DNA of 19,011 bases. Source: Gemmatimonas sp. Lineage in GTDB: Bacteria; Gemmatimonadota; Gemmatimonadetes; Gemmatimonadales; Gemmatimonadaceae. The notes under the pieces are model-generated. The model was given only the letters and a program-made list of their open reading frames with translations, was not told the origin of the DNA and made no database searches. The first letter of the stretch is position 1. Each line of letters opens with the position of its first letter. Made by a program: the position numbers and the translations under genes. This document shows positions 1 through 6,586 of the stretch, piece by piece. The DNA is taken from positions 1 to 19,011 of the forward strand of contig NZ_JANPLK010000069.1 in NCBI RefSeq assembly GCF_031426495.1, in the 5' to 3' direction.

Positions 1-77
1 TCGTTGAACGCTCGCGTTCAACGACTCTGACCCCTTGAACCCCCCTTGAACCCTCCCTCCTGCTTCCTAGGGTGTTG
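1..77. repeat. Right half of an intergenic hairpin repeat (REPIN-like)
   Basis: Bases 1-24 are a perfect inverted repeat, TCGTTGAACG / CGTTCAACGA around CTCG. A pyrimidine-rich stretch follows, with two copies of CCTTGAACCC, and then a 28-base arm at 50-77 ending CCTAGGGTGTTG. That arm matches the right arm of the complete element at 18970-18997 at 26 of 28 positions. The order (central hairpin, 20-25 pyrimidine-rich bases, conserved arm) is the same in both. The left arm presumably lies outside the window. No coding potential is evident in 1-104. Confidence 0.75.
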
Positions 78-104
78 CTGTTGCAGTCCCGCCGTATCTC
101 TGAG

Positions 105-572
105 CTACTCGTACGACCCGTTCAACTCCAGCGCCCACGTGATCGGCAGGTTCGGGTCCAGCGAGTCACGCACCGAGCAGTACTTGGTCACCGCCAGCTC
201 GATGGCCCGTTCGGCGTGGACGCGCTCTACGCCCGCGCCGATGATGTGGTAAACCAGATGGATCTTCGTGATGCGGCTGGGCGTGCCGGAGAAGCGCTCA
301 CCGACAACGTCCACCGATAGGGCGCTCATGGGCGTGCGGCGCTTGGTCAGGATGTCGACGACGTCGACGCCCGTGCACCCGGCGAGGGCGCAGAGGAGCG
401 TGTCAACCGGTGACGGGCCCTGCTTCCCACTCGAGTCCATCGTGATGGCGGGACCACCCGATGAGCGGACGCCTTCGAACACGTGATCGCCGGACCAGGT
501 GACCTGTACGTTGGCCGGTGGCTTGCCGGCGACCGGCATCGCGGTGGTGTCCTTCAGTTGTTCTTCGCTCAT
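105..572 (-). CDS. OsmC family protein (peroxiredoxin-like)
   Basis: This 155-residue protein has the OsmC/Ohr fold signature. The first redox cysteine is in CALAGCTGVDVVDIL (Cys66) and the second in KYCSV (Cys132), spaced as in OsmC proteins, which reduce organic or lipid hydroperoxides in the cytoplasm with these two thiols. It looks closer to the general OsmC/YhfA group than to Ohr, so the substrate is uncertain. The frame extends upstream, but the ATG at 572 is chosen because AGGAGAGGAGCC lies just before it. The A of this ATG is the last base of the stop of the sulfurtransferase gene (TAATG), so the two genes are almost certainly co-transcribed and translationally coupled. The pairing suggests a joint role in thiol or sulfur redox chemistry; that is inference. 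Confidence 0.9.
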   Translation of the reverse strand: MSEEQLKDTTAMPVAGKPPANVQVTWSGDHVFEGVRSSGGPAITMDSSGKQGPSPVDTLLCALAGCTGVDVVDILTKRRTPMSALSVDVVGERFSGTPSRITKIHLVYHIIGAGVERVHAERAIELAVTKYCSVRDSLDPNLPITWALELNGSYE

Positions 573-1477
573 TACGGCTCCTCTCCTTGGCGAATAGGTG
601 CGCGCACGGCGTTGCCCCACTCCGTCCACGACCCGTCATAGTTGCGAACCCTTTCGAAGCCCAGCAGGTATGTCAGCACGAACCAGGTATGCGAGGATCG
701 CTCACCAATGCGACAGTACGTGATCACCTCATCGCCGCGCGCGAGTCCGAGTTCGCCCTCGTAGATCGCCCGCAGTTCAGCGGCTGTCTTGAACGATCCG
801 TCGGCTGCCGCCGCACGAGCCCACGGCACACTGCGGGCGCCCGGAATGTGTCCGCCGCGCAACGTCCCTTCCTGCGGATAGTCGGGCATGTGCAGCTTCT
901 CACCGGTGTACTCCTGCGGCGAGCGCACATCCACCATCGGCTTGCCGGCCTGCATATGCGCGCGCGTCTCGTCGATGAACGCGCGGATGGACACATCGTT
1001 GCGCTCGCGCGCGGCGAACGTGGTGGCCGGGAATGACGGTACATCGGTCGTCGTCGGCCGGTCTTCGGCCAGCCACTTGGCGCGACCGCCATCCAGCACC
1101 ACCGCGTTGTCGAACCCGAACAGCTGGAACACCCAAAACGCGTACGTGGCCCACCAGTTGTTCTTGTCGCCGTACAACACGACGGTCGTGCTGTCGTCGA
1201 TGCCCTTGGCGCGTAGCAGCGATTCGAAGGCGTCGCGTGCGATGTAGTCGCGCTCGACCTGATCGTTCAGGTCGATATGCCAGTCCAACTTTTGCGCGCC
1301 GGGGATGTGCTCCACGCTGTAGAGGAGCACGTCTTCGTTGCACTCGAGCAGGCGCAGCGACGGGTGGTCGAGGTGCGCCGCCAGCCAATCGGTGCTGACA
1401 AGGCGATCCGGGTGCGCGTAGCCTTTGGCGGCAATGCGCGGGTCCGGCGTATCGGGCAGTGCGGAAATTGGAGACAT
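572..1477 (-). CDS. Thiosulfate/3-mercaptopyruvate sulfurtransferase, two rhodanese domains
   Basis: A 301-residue tandem rhodanese. The N-terminal domain (about 25-140) is the inactive type: Asp104 in VVLYGDKNNWW sits where the catalytic Cys would be. The C-terminal domain (about 160-295) carries the active loop YCRIGERSS with Cys255, the loop found in actinobacterial CysA/SseA thiosulfate sulfurtransferases. HIPGA appears in each domain (58-61 region and 210-214), as is usual. The enzyme moves sulfane sulfur from thiosulfate or a related donor to cyanide or a thiol, through a Cys persulfide, in the cytoplasm. Length is normal for the family. It is the first gene of a two-gene unit with osmC. 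A TAGCGT box ends 6 bases before the ATG, which suggests a leaderless transcript. Substrate preference cannot be read from sequence. Confidence 0.93.
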   Translation of the reverse strand: MSPISALPDTPDPRIAAKGYAHPDRLVSTDWLAAHLDHPSLRLLECNEDVLLYSVEHIPGAQKLDWHIDLNDQVERDYIARDAFESLLRAKGIDDSTTVVLYGDKNNWWATYAFWVFQLFGFDNAVVLDGGRAKWLAEDRPTTTDVPSFPATTFAARERNDVSIRAFIDETRAHMQAGKPMVDVRSPQEYTGEKLHMPDYPQEGTLRGGHIPGARSVPWARAAAADGSFKTAAELRAIYEGELGLARGDEVITYCRIGERSSHTWFVLTYLLGFERVRNYDGSWTEWGNAVRAPIRQGEEP

Positions 1478-1483
1478 GTATGG

Positions 1484-1489
1484 ACGCTA
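1484..1489 (-). promoter_or_regulatory. Putative -10 box of the sulfurtransferase-osmC operon, leaderless
   Basis: TAGCGT on the minus strand, separated from the ATG at 1477 by 6 bases, which would put the transcription start at or next to the start codon. No Shine-Dalgarno sequence is visible. No convincing -35 was found. It lies in a 74-base divergent spacer shared with the gene at 1552. Confidence 0.4.
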
Positions 1490-1540
1490 GCGACTTGTCG
1501 CGGGAGTGGCGAGGGGCGGTCGCCCCCAGGCGCGACGCGC

Positions 1541-1546
1541 TAGATT
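1541..1546 (+). promoter_or_regulatory. Putative -10 box of the DUF155-like gene, leaderless
   Basis: TAGATT followed by 5 bases and the ATG at 1552. The spacing fits transcription starting at the start codon. This supports the 1552 start over the in-frame starts at 1459 and 1480, which would overlap or abut the divergent gene. Confidence 0.4.
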
Positions 1547-1551
1547 GCAGA

Positions 1552-2655
1552 ATGCTCACCGTGCTCGGATCCGCCATCGCGTATCGATTGTTCGATGTGG
1601 GATACGCCATTGATCTGGAGGGCGCGCTCGCCCTGCTGGCGGCCAGCGCGCCCGATCGTGTCCGTCCCGTTCGTGGCGAGGGGCAGGCGCTCCAGATCAG
1701 CAATCCGCCCGTCACAGTATCACTCGGCAGCGACGTGCTCGTCGTCGACGAGACGGTCCATGACGTCGAGCTGTCGGCGCGAATCTTCGACTTCGGGGTC
1801 GTCTCCCTCCGCGTGCGCATTCGCCCGCCGGGCGCCTGCTCCTGGGAGCAGTTCACCGCCTTCGGACAGCGCCTCGAGCACCACCCCGGGATCAATACGC
1901 TGGTGCAGGCTCAGCTGCAGCTGCTGTGCGAGCGCATGCGACCCGCGATCGAGCGGCCGGCGGTGGCCGGCGTACACGAGGATTACACGGTCTTCCGCAT
2001 TACGCACATCAGCGACGACCAGGGAACCCCCCTGTCGGCCGCGGAACTGGCTTCGTTGGACGTAGTGCCACTCCTGCTCAACGAAACGCGCCCGCTGAGC
2101 GCCGAGGCTCGGCGCGAGCTGCTGCCGCACCGGTTCACGTACTACGGCGACGACCTGGCCCTGCTGACCTGGGAGAACGCCCTCGTCGTCGAGCCGCGCG
2201 AAGAGGACACCGACCTCCAGTACATCCTCGAATTCGCGAATGCGCAGCTGCTCGAACTGCGCTACTACGATGCTCAGCTCGACGCGGAGCTCCCCAAGCT
2301 CTATGACGCCATCGAAGCGGCACGGGCGCGCCGATCGGTTTTTCCCGGCCGGCGGTTCGCCGCCCTGCTGTCACGCCTGCAGGCGCAGGTGGCCGATTCC
2401 ACCGAGCTGGTAGAACGGGTAGAGAACGCCCTCAAAGTCACCGACGATGTGTATCTGGCCCGCGTCTACTCCGCCGCGCTCGAACTGTTTCGTGGCCGCG
2501 CGTGGCGGGCTGGGATCGATCGCAAGCTGGCTATTCTGCGGGAGACCTACGCGATGCTGAACAGCGAAGCGCAGGCCCACCGAAGCGAAACCCTGGAAAT
2601 CGCCATCGTCGTGCTGATCGTCGGCGAGCTGGTGATGGCCGTTCTGCGAGGCTGA
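1552..2655 (+). CDS. RMD1/DUF155-like protein with C-terminal membrane anchor
   Basis: A 367-residue protein from the chosen ATG. The layout resembles the RMD1/RMND1/Sif2 (DUF155) family: an N-terminal alpha/beta part opening with IAYRLFDVGYAIDLE, a central segment ARIFDFGVVSLRV, a long helical part with YILEFANAQLLELRYYD, and a single hydrophobic helix near the C-terminus (IAIVVLIVGELVMAVL) preceded by LE. In eukaryotes this family includes mitochondrial inner-membrane proteins tied to mitochondrial translation; bacterial members have no settled role. The match is by architecture and a few motifs, so homology is likely but distant. The protein probably sits in the cytoplasm, tail-anchored in the inner membrane. 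In-frame upstream starts at 1459 (GTG) and 1480 (ATG) are possible but add low-complexity, charged sequence. The ferredoxin gene starts 23 bases downstream, in the same direction. Confidence 0.6.
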   Translation: MLTVLGSAIAYRLFDVGYAIDLEGALALLAASAPDRVRPVRGEGQALQISNPPVTVSLGSDVLVVDETVHDVELSARIFDFGVVSLRVRIRPPGACSWEQFTAFGQRLEHHPGINTLVQAQLQLLCERMRPAIERPAVAGVHEDYTVFRITHISDDQGTPLSAAELASLDVVPLLLNETRPLSAEARRELLPHRFTYYGDDLALLTWENALVVEPREEDTDLQYILEFANAQLLELRYYDAQLDAELPKLYDAIEAARARRSVFPGRRFAALLSRLQAQVADSTELVERVENALKVTDDVYLARVYSAALELFRGRAWRAGIDRKLAILRETYAMLNSEAQAHRSETLEIAIVVLIVGELVMAVLRG

Positions 2656-2666
2656 TGAGCATCGGA

Positions 2667-2672
2667 TAGTTT
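2667..2672 (+). promoter_or_regulatory. Putative -10 box of the ferredoxin gene, leaderless
   Basis: TAGTTT followed by exactly 6 bases and the ATG at 2679. There is no Shine-Dalgarno in the 23-base gap after the upstream gene, so the ferredoxin gene may have its own promoter instead of depending on read-through. Confidence 0.4.
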
Positions 2673-2678
2673 AGTGCG

Positions 2679-3017
2679 ATGCAAAGCAGCCCATTACCCG
2701 AAATGGAGCAATACACCCGGCACGTGCTGGTGTGTACCGGCAACTTTTGCGGCGAGAATCGCGCCGGCCGCGCGATCTACGCGCGACTGGCGTCACTGCT
2801 GCAGCGCGAAGGCCTGCTGTTCGGCGCCACGCGCGTGAAGCGCAGTGAGGCGCCCTGCCTTGGCGTGTGCACCGGCGGTCCCATTGTCGCGGTCTATCCG
2901 GAGGGCGTCTGGTACGCCGGCGTCACGCTCGAGCTGCTCGAGCGCATTGTGCTCGAGCATTTAAAAGAAGGACGCGTGATCGAGGACGCGGTATTCCACA
3001 AAATGACAGCCGAGTAA
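2679..3017 (+). CDS. Thioredoxin-like [2Fe-2S] ferredoxin
   Basis: A 112-residue protein with the four-cysteine pattern of thioredoxin-fold 2Fe-2S ferredoxins: Cys19 and Cys24 in VCTGNFCG, Cys60 and Cys64 in PCLGVCTGGP. The block after it, PIVAVYPEGVWYAGVT, is typical of the family, as is the C-terminal LEHLKEGRVIED. Such proteins are small cytoplasmic electron carriers; partners vary. Here the first cysteine pair is spaced C-x4-C with no extra Cys, so ligation by these four residues is the natural reading. No dedicated redox partner lies next to it; the nearest genes are the DUF155-like gene upstream and convergent htpX. Start chosen at the first ATG, placed 6 bases after a TAGTTT box. Confidence 0.88.
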   Translation: MQSSPLPEMEQYTRHVLVCTGNFCGENRAGRAIYARLASLLQREGLLFGATRVKRSEAPCLGVCTGGPIVAVYPEGVWYAGVTLELLERIVLEHLKEGRVIEDAVFHKMTAE

Positions 3018-3032
3018 GGAGATATGAAGTGC

Positions 3033-3066
3033 GGGGTAGGGAGTCACATGCCCGACTCCGTACCCC
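3033..3066. terminator. Hairpin between convergent ferredoxin and htpX genes
   Basis: GGGGTAGGGAGTC (3033-3045) pairs with GACTCCGTACCCC (3054-3066) with one G-G mismatch and an 8-base loop. It lies 16 bases after the ferredoxin stop. There is no clean T-run on the plus side, but pyrimidine-rich repeats follow. It may terminate transcription or be part of a mobile intergenic repeat. Confidence 0.5.
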
Positions 3067-3116
3067 ATACCTCTTACCCCATACTTCTTACCCCTTACTT
3101 CTTACCCCTTACTCAG
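3061..3116. repeat. Four-copy 14-base tandem repeat, TACCCC(A/T)TAC(C/T)TCT
   Basis: Four consecutive 14-base units start at 3061, 3075, 3089 and 3103. The first three differ by one or two bases; the last begins TACCCCTTACT and then diverges. The first unit supplies the 3' arm of the hairpin at 3033-3066, and the last contains the stop codon of htpX (TAA at 3104-3102 on the minus strand). Confidence 0.85.
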
Positions 3117-3941
3117 CAGTTGTAGCGCCTCCACTCTCTCCTCCGTCGGCGGGTGCGTGCTGAACAGTTTGCTCGCGCCGCGCATACTGAAAGCGGCCAA
3201 CGGGTTCACGATCGCCAGCGGCGCCGCGCTCGGCGACACGTGCATGGGTATGCGACGCGCACCATGATCCAGCTTCACCAACGCATTGGCTAGCGACAGC
3301 GGACGGCCGCTGATCTCGGCGCCCACGGCGTCGGCCTCGAACTCGCGCTGACGACTGATGGCGAACTGGATCAGCATCGCCGCGATCGGCGCCACGATCA
3401 ACATCGCGATGCCCGCGATCGGATTGCTGTCCTCGTCATCGCTCCGCCCACCGAAGAAGAAGGCGAACTGCGCGAGGTTGCTGATGGCGCCGGCCATGGT
3501 GGCCGCGATCGTCTGCAGCAGCATGTCGCGATTCTTGATGTGCGCGAGTTCGTGCGCGATCACCCCTTCGAGCTCGTCCGTCGAGAGTGTGCGCAGGATG
3601 CCCTGTGTCACGCACACCACCGCGTTTTCCGGATTGCGGCCCGTCGCGAACGCGTTCGCCTGCTCCTGAGGTGCAATGGCGACGGTGGGCATCGGCAACC
3701 CGGCGCGTTGACGGAGCCGGTCGACCATCTCGTATAGCTCCGGCGCCTCGTGAGCCGTGACGATGTGCGCGCCGTACGAGCGCAGGACCATGCTCGACGA
3801 ACCCCAGTACATGAAGAGGTTTATCGCAGCCGACATCAGCAGCGCGATGATCGCACCCGTGCCGCCGCCGAGCGACTGCCCGATGGCCACCACGAGGGCG
3901 GTCAGTCCCGCCATGAGTACGAACACCTTGACGTTATTCAT
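3102..3941 (-). CDS. htpX: HtpX-type membrane zinc metalloprotease (M48B)
   Basis: A 279-residue membrane protease. The zinc site is HELAH at 130-134 with the third ligand Glu in SRQREFEADAVGA (about 200). Two hydrophobic segments precede the protease domain (about 5-20 and 30-47) and two follow HELAH (about 148-163 and 175-197), the usual HtpX topology. HtpX degrades misfolded inner-membrane proteins with the active site facing the cytoplasm. THPPTEERVEAL near the C-terminus is the family's conserved end. Start: the frame runs 24 residues upstream with no membrane or conserved sequence, while MNNVKVFVL at 3941 is the typical HtpX start and has AAGAGAACGACAG before it. The last codons and the stop lie in a 14-base tandem repeat. 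Confidence 0.95.
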   Translation of the reverse strand: MNNVKVFVLMAGLTALVVAIGQSLGGGTGAIIALLMSAAINLFMYWGSSSMVLRSYGAHIVTAHEAPELYEMVDRLRQRAGLPMPTVAIAPQEQANAFATGRNPENAVVCVTQGILRTLSTDELEGVIAHELAHIKNRDMLLQTIAATMAGAISNLAQFAFFFGGRSDDEDSNPIAGIAMLIVAPIAAMLIQFAISRQREFEADAVGAEISGRPLSLANALVKLDHGARRIPMHVSPSAAPLAIVNPLAAFSMRGASKLFSTHPPTEERVEALQLLSKG

Positions 3942-4125
3942 CTGTCGTTCTCTTGGGTCGGTTTTGAAATCGTGGTACAACAAAAGAGGCGAGCCCCCGC
4001 GCACGACACGCATCAGCTACGCCGATGAGGGCGGACTGATGTGTTCCGTGTGCGAAGGTCTCGCCTGATGACTGCATCCGACCGGACCGTGCGAACGTGT
4101 GCGTCACGCCCGCAGTGCTGACGAT

Positions 4126-4163
4126 CCGGCCGCACCGCCTCCGCACTGTCGTGCGGTGGCCGG
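4126..4163. terminator. GC-rich nested hairpin downstream of the HNH gene
   Basis: CCGCAC-TGTC-GTGCGG at 4141-4156 sits inside an outer pair CCGGCC (4126-4131) / GGCCGG (4158-4163). It begins 5 bases past the stop of the minus-strand HNH gene. There is no T-run, so termination is only a possibility. The rest of the 3942-4168 gap shows no gene. Confidence 0.3.
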
Positions 4164-4168
4164 CGTGG

Positions 4169-4600
4169 CTACTCCCCTTCAGTGTCCTGCGCTCCGCCCG
4201 TTCCTGTCTTCGGCGAAAGGTCCTGCTGCTGCAAAAGTTTCGCGATGGCCTCAGAGCTGCGCAGCCCCCGGATCCCCTCCACGAGCTCCGTTGAGGCAAC
4301 CACCACGCCCCGGCGCGCAAGCTCCTCGGCCACCGCTTTCACGTGTCTCGCATGTACATACCGCGCGAACGTGAAGAAGTTCCGTCGGGCCTCCGGCGAC
4401 TCGGCGAGGAAGCGGGGGAGGGACTGGCTTCCCTTGAGCGTGTTGCAGCCCCTACAGGCGGTCACTACGTTGCCGTGAGACCCGTCGCCACCGCGCATCC
4501 GCGGCTGGACGTGGTCTACGCTGAGAGCGTCCGCTTCATGCACGAGCCCGCAGTACACACAGCGGAACTCGTCTCGCGCGAAGATGTCGAAGCGGTTCAC
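4169..4600 (-). CDS. HNH endonuclease
   Basis: A 143-residue protein if started at the GTG at 4600. It opens NRFDIFARDEFRCVYCG, the usual start of small HNH nucleases. Motif: Cys14/Cys17 in CVYCG, the general-base pair Asp29-His30 in SVDHVQP, Asn44 in GNVVTAC, and Cys49/Cys52 with Asn53 in ACRGCN. This is an H-N-N variant with two CxxC zinc knuckles. It should be a metal-dependent nicking or cutting DNase; the biological target is unknown. The C-terminal 85 residues are helical and charged, without a recognised domain. The open frame extends to 5077, but that part is antisense to other genes and looks non-coding. A better ribosome site (AGGAG) serves an out-of-frame ATG at 4617; see findings. 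It lies divergent to the gene at 4655. Confidence 0.82.
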   Translation of the reverse strand: MNRFDIFARDEFRCVYCGLVHEADALSVDHVQPRMRGGDGSHGNVVTACRGCNTLKGSQSLPRFLAESPEARRNFFTFARYVHARHVKAVAEELARRGVVVASTELVEGIRGLRSSEAIAKLLQQQDLSPKTGTGGAQDTEGE

Positions 4601-4654
4601 CCGGTTCTGCCTGTCATCACTACTCCTGTGAATCTCCCGGATCGCGGTCGTCGC

Positions 4655-4939
4655 ATGATCTTTGATCAGCTGACCAGATTCCTCGACACCGAGGAAGCCA
4701 CGGCGACCCCCGATGACGTCCCGCCCCGCCTTACCCACAAAGCCCTCGAGGGCCTGCGCATGTCGCGTTCCCGTGAACGGATCCTGAATAATCTCGAAGA
4801 GATGTACCGCGAAGCGTTCGATCGTGCCAAGGAAACGGCCGATCCCGCCGCGATGGCGTCGCTCGATTTCGCCTATCGTCGTGAACAGTTGTACTTCGAG
4901 ATTCTGCTCGACGTACGGGATGCGATCGAGAAGAAATAG
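4655..4939 (+). CDS. Small helical protein of unknown function
   Basis: A 94-residue protein, highly charged and predicted mostly helical. It has an acidic N-terminal stretch (FLDTEEATATPDD), a proline turn, then a long amphipathic C-terminal helix region (SRERILNNLEEMYREAFDRA and LDFAYRREQLYFEILLDVRD). No signal peptide and no catalytic motif are visible. I do not recognise the family. The ATG at 4655 is preferred; a GTG at 4628 is in frame and adds nine residues. The in-frame extension back to 4343 is antisense to the HNH gene and is rejected. Its last 20 bases overlap the start of the secreted-protein gene at 4920, so the two are probably co-expressed. Confidence 0.65.
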   Translation: MIFDQLTRFLDTEEATATPDDVPPRLTHKALEGLRMSRSRERILNNLEEMYREAFDRAKETADPAAMASLDFAYRREQLYFEILLDVRDAIEKK

Positions 4940-6461
4940 CGCGTTGCTCGCACTGGCGGGGGCGCTGCTCCCGCTGGTGACGTTCGCGCAGGGCGCCCCC
5001 ACGCGAACGGCAGGTCCGCCCGTCCCCCGGCCGTTCGGCGTCGTACGCGTGCAGGGGGCCGTGATCCGGGGGCCCAACGCCCAACGTGTTGCGCATATGC
5101 CGACGGGCTATCGCGAGCAGTTCTCATGGAGCATGCGCGTGGATTCGGCGCCGGGGGGCGTGCTCCATGCGTCAACGGCGCTGTACGAACCGCTAGGCGC
5201 CAACGCGGTGGCCACGGTGCGCATTCCCGTGGGGCGGGGAGTGCTTGGCCTGCCTGTCGTCTTTACACGCCCGCGACCGACACGGGCCAGCGCCAACATC
5301 GGGAGGTACGGCGCCGAACTGCCGAGCGCGCAGGCCGAGCGAATCGCTCTGCACGCCTACCTCCGTACGTTGATCGAAAGCGGTGCGCTGTTCGAGGCAG
5401 AACCTTCTCGCGGATCCGGCGTGCGGCGCACGCACTTCGCCGACGGCACCGGTGACATCGCGCTCACCATCGATGCGGTGCGCTCCAGCCGAATGTTGCG
5501 TGACACGATCGTCTCGGGGCGACGGGCGTATGTCGTGCGCGACAGTACGGCCATCACGACCGAGCACGCGGTCCTGCGGCCTTCTCGATTTCACAAAACG
5601 GTCGAACGCGTGCGCGAGTCGGTTCGCGGCACGATCATCGGCATCAGGCTGGTGGATGCGGAAACCCATCGGGCGTTCCTCATGCGGGACACCCTGACGA
5701 TGCAGGGGACGATCGTGTCGGACGATGGCTTGGGCGGTGCCTTCCGCAGCCCACTGTTCCTTTCGTCGACGCGCACGTCCACGCTGCACGATGCGTTTTG
5801 GCAGTCGGCTATCCCGCGCGAGCCGTTCGACATGGTGCGCTACGACGCCACGCGGCCGCAGCCGCTCACACGCGCCGGGCGCGATTCGTTGTTTGCACGG
5901 TTCGACGTCGCACGCTCGCTCGGCGCTCGGGACTCGATCCGGGCAGCGCTGCTTGCCCGCATTGCCGACGATGCCACGTCTGACACCGCCACCTGGAGAA
6001 GAGTTCGTTCGCGCTCTCTGGCCGTCGGCGACACGGCGTCGATCATCGCGCGTCTCACCGACGGCGTGCAGTACCGCGATCTGTCGATCGCCGCCGCGGA
6101 CTATCGCATGCTTCGTCCTTCGCTCGCCGATGCGGCGACCGCATTCCGGAATGGCGTGGATCGCGAGCTGCTCGCGCTCAACCTGTTGGATCTGTTGATG
6201 CGAAAGCCGCCCGTGCTGGCGGCCGATGGGGCACCGCCGGTGTGTCGGCCGGACGCGTGCGCAGCCATGCGGGCCGATGTGCGAAGCGGCCAGCCCGGAC
6301 TGCAGGCCGTTGGCCTAGTCGCGGCGATGGTGTCCGATCCACGTGTGTGGACGGATTCTGTGATCGCGTATGCGGCCCCGAACCCCTTCCTGGCCACGCG
6401 GGCACTGTGGTTCGCGCAGGGTGTCGCCTCGACACCCATACGACGCTGGCCAACAGCGTAA
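4920..6461 (+). CDS. Secreted protein of unknown family
   Basis: A 513-residue protein starting at an ATG within the end of the preceding gene. A clear signal peptide covers residues 1-24 (RRNSALLALAGALLPLVTFAQ), cleaved near FAQ|G. The rest is beta-rich with many short Thr/Val/Arg strands up to about residue 330. After that comes a helical part with many Arg-Asp-Ser stretches, LLALNLLDLLM, and a Cys442/Cys447 pair in VCRPDAC that could form a disulfide. No catalytic motif or known domain was recognised, and there is no C-terminal barrel signature, so periplasmic localisation is the default guess. The frame extends to 4824, but that part lacks coding character and would bury the signal peptide. 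The C-terminus, IRRWPTA, is abrupt, so a truncation by frameshift near 6440 cannot be excluded, although no good continuation was seen in another frame. Confidence 0.68.
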   Translation: MRSRRNSALLALAGALLPLVTFAQGAPTRTAGPPVPRPFGVVRVQGAVIRGPNAQRVAHMPTGYREQFSWSMRVDSAPGGVLHASTALYEPLGANAVATVRIPVGRGVLGLPVVFTRPRPTRASANIGRYGAELPSAQAERIALHAYLRTLIESGALFEAEPSRGSGVRRTHFADGTGDIALTIDAVRSSRMLRDTIVSGRRAYVVRDSTAITTEHAVLRPSRFHKTVERVRESVRGTIIGIRLVDAETHRAFLMRDTLTMQGTIVSDDGLGGAFRSPLFLSSTRTSTLHDAFWQSAIPREPFDMVRYDATRPQPLTRAGRDSLFARFDVARSLGARDSIRAALLARIADDATSDTATWRRVRSRSLAVGDTASIIARLTDGVQYRDLSIAAADYRMLRPSLADAATAFRNGVDRELLALNLLDLLMRKPPVLAADGAPPVCRPDACAAMRADVRSGQPGLQAVGLVAAMVSDPRVWTDSVIAYAAPNPFLATRALWFAQGVASTPIRRWPTA

Positions 6462-6554
6462 CCGCAAGCAGCCAGACTGTGTTGATGCGGTCGCCCGGAA
6501 AGGCTACGATCAAGATTCATGACGATTGTCGATCACTAGTGACGAGGGCTGACA

Positions 6555-6574
6555 GCCGCGCAGCGATGCGCGGC
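6555..6574 (+). terminator. Hairpin terminator between convergent genes
   Basis: GCCGCGCA-GCGA-TGCGCGGC is a perfect 8-base-pair stem with a 4-base loop, followed on the plus strand by CCCTTTCTCC. It lies 93 bases after the plus-strand stop at 6461 and 12 bases after the minus-strand stop at 6587, so it may serve both genes. The tail is only weakly T-rich. The 125-base gap holds no other feature. Confidence 0.55.
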
Positions 6575-6586
6575 CCCTTTCTCCTG

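Noticed and set aside
900..1895. Minus-strand open frame (331 codons)
   Set aside because: It is a shifted frame of the sulfurtransferase gene extending antisense into the DUF155-like gene; no coherent domain.
3061..3116. Short repeats as a CRISPR array
   Set aside because: Units are contiguous with no spacers and only 14 bases long; no cas genes are near.
6430..6540. Continuation of the secreted protein in another frame after 6440
   Set aside because: Neither alternative frame gives conserved-looking sequence before it reaches a stop or runs antisense into the oxidoreductase gene, so truncation is left only as a possibility.
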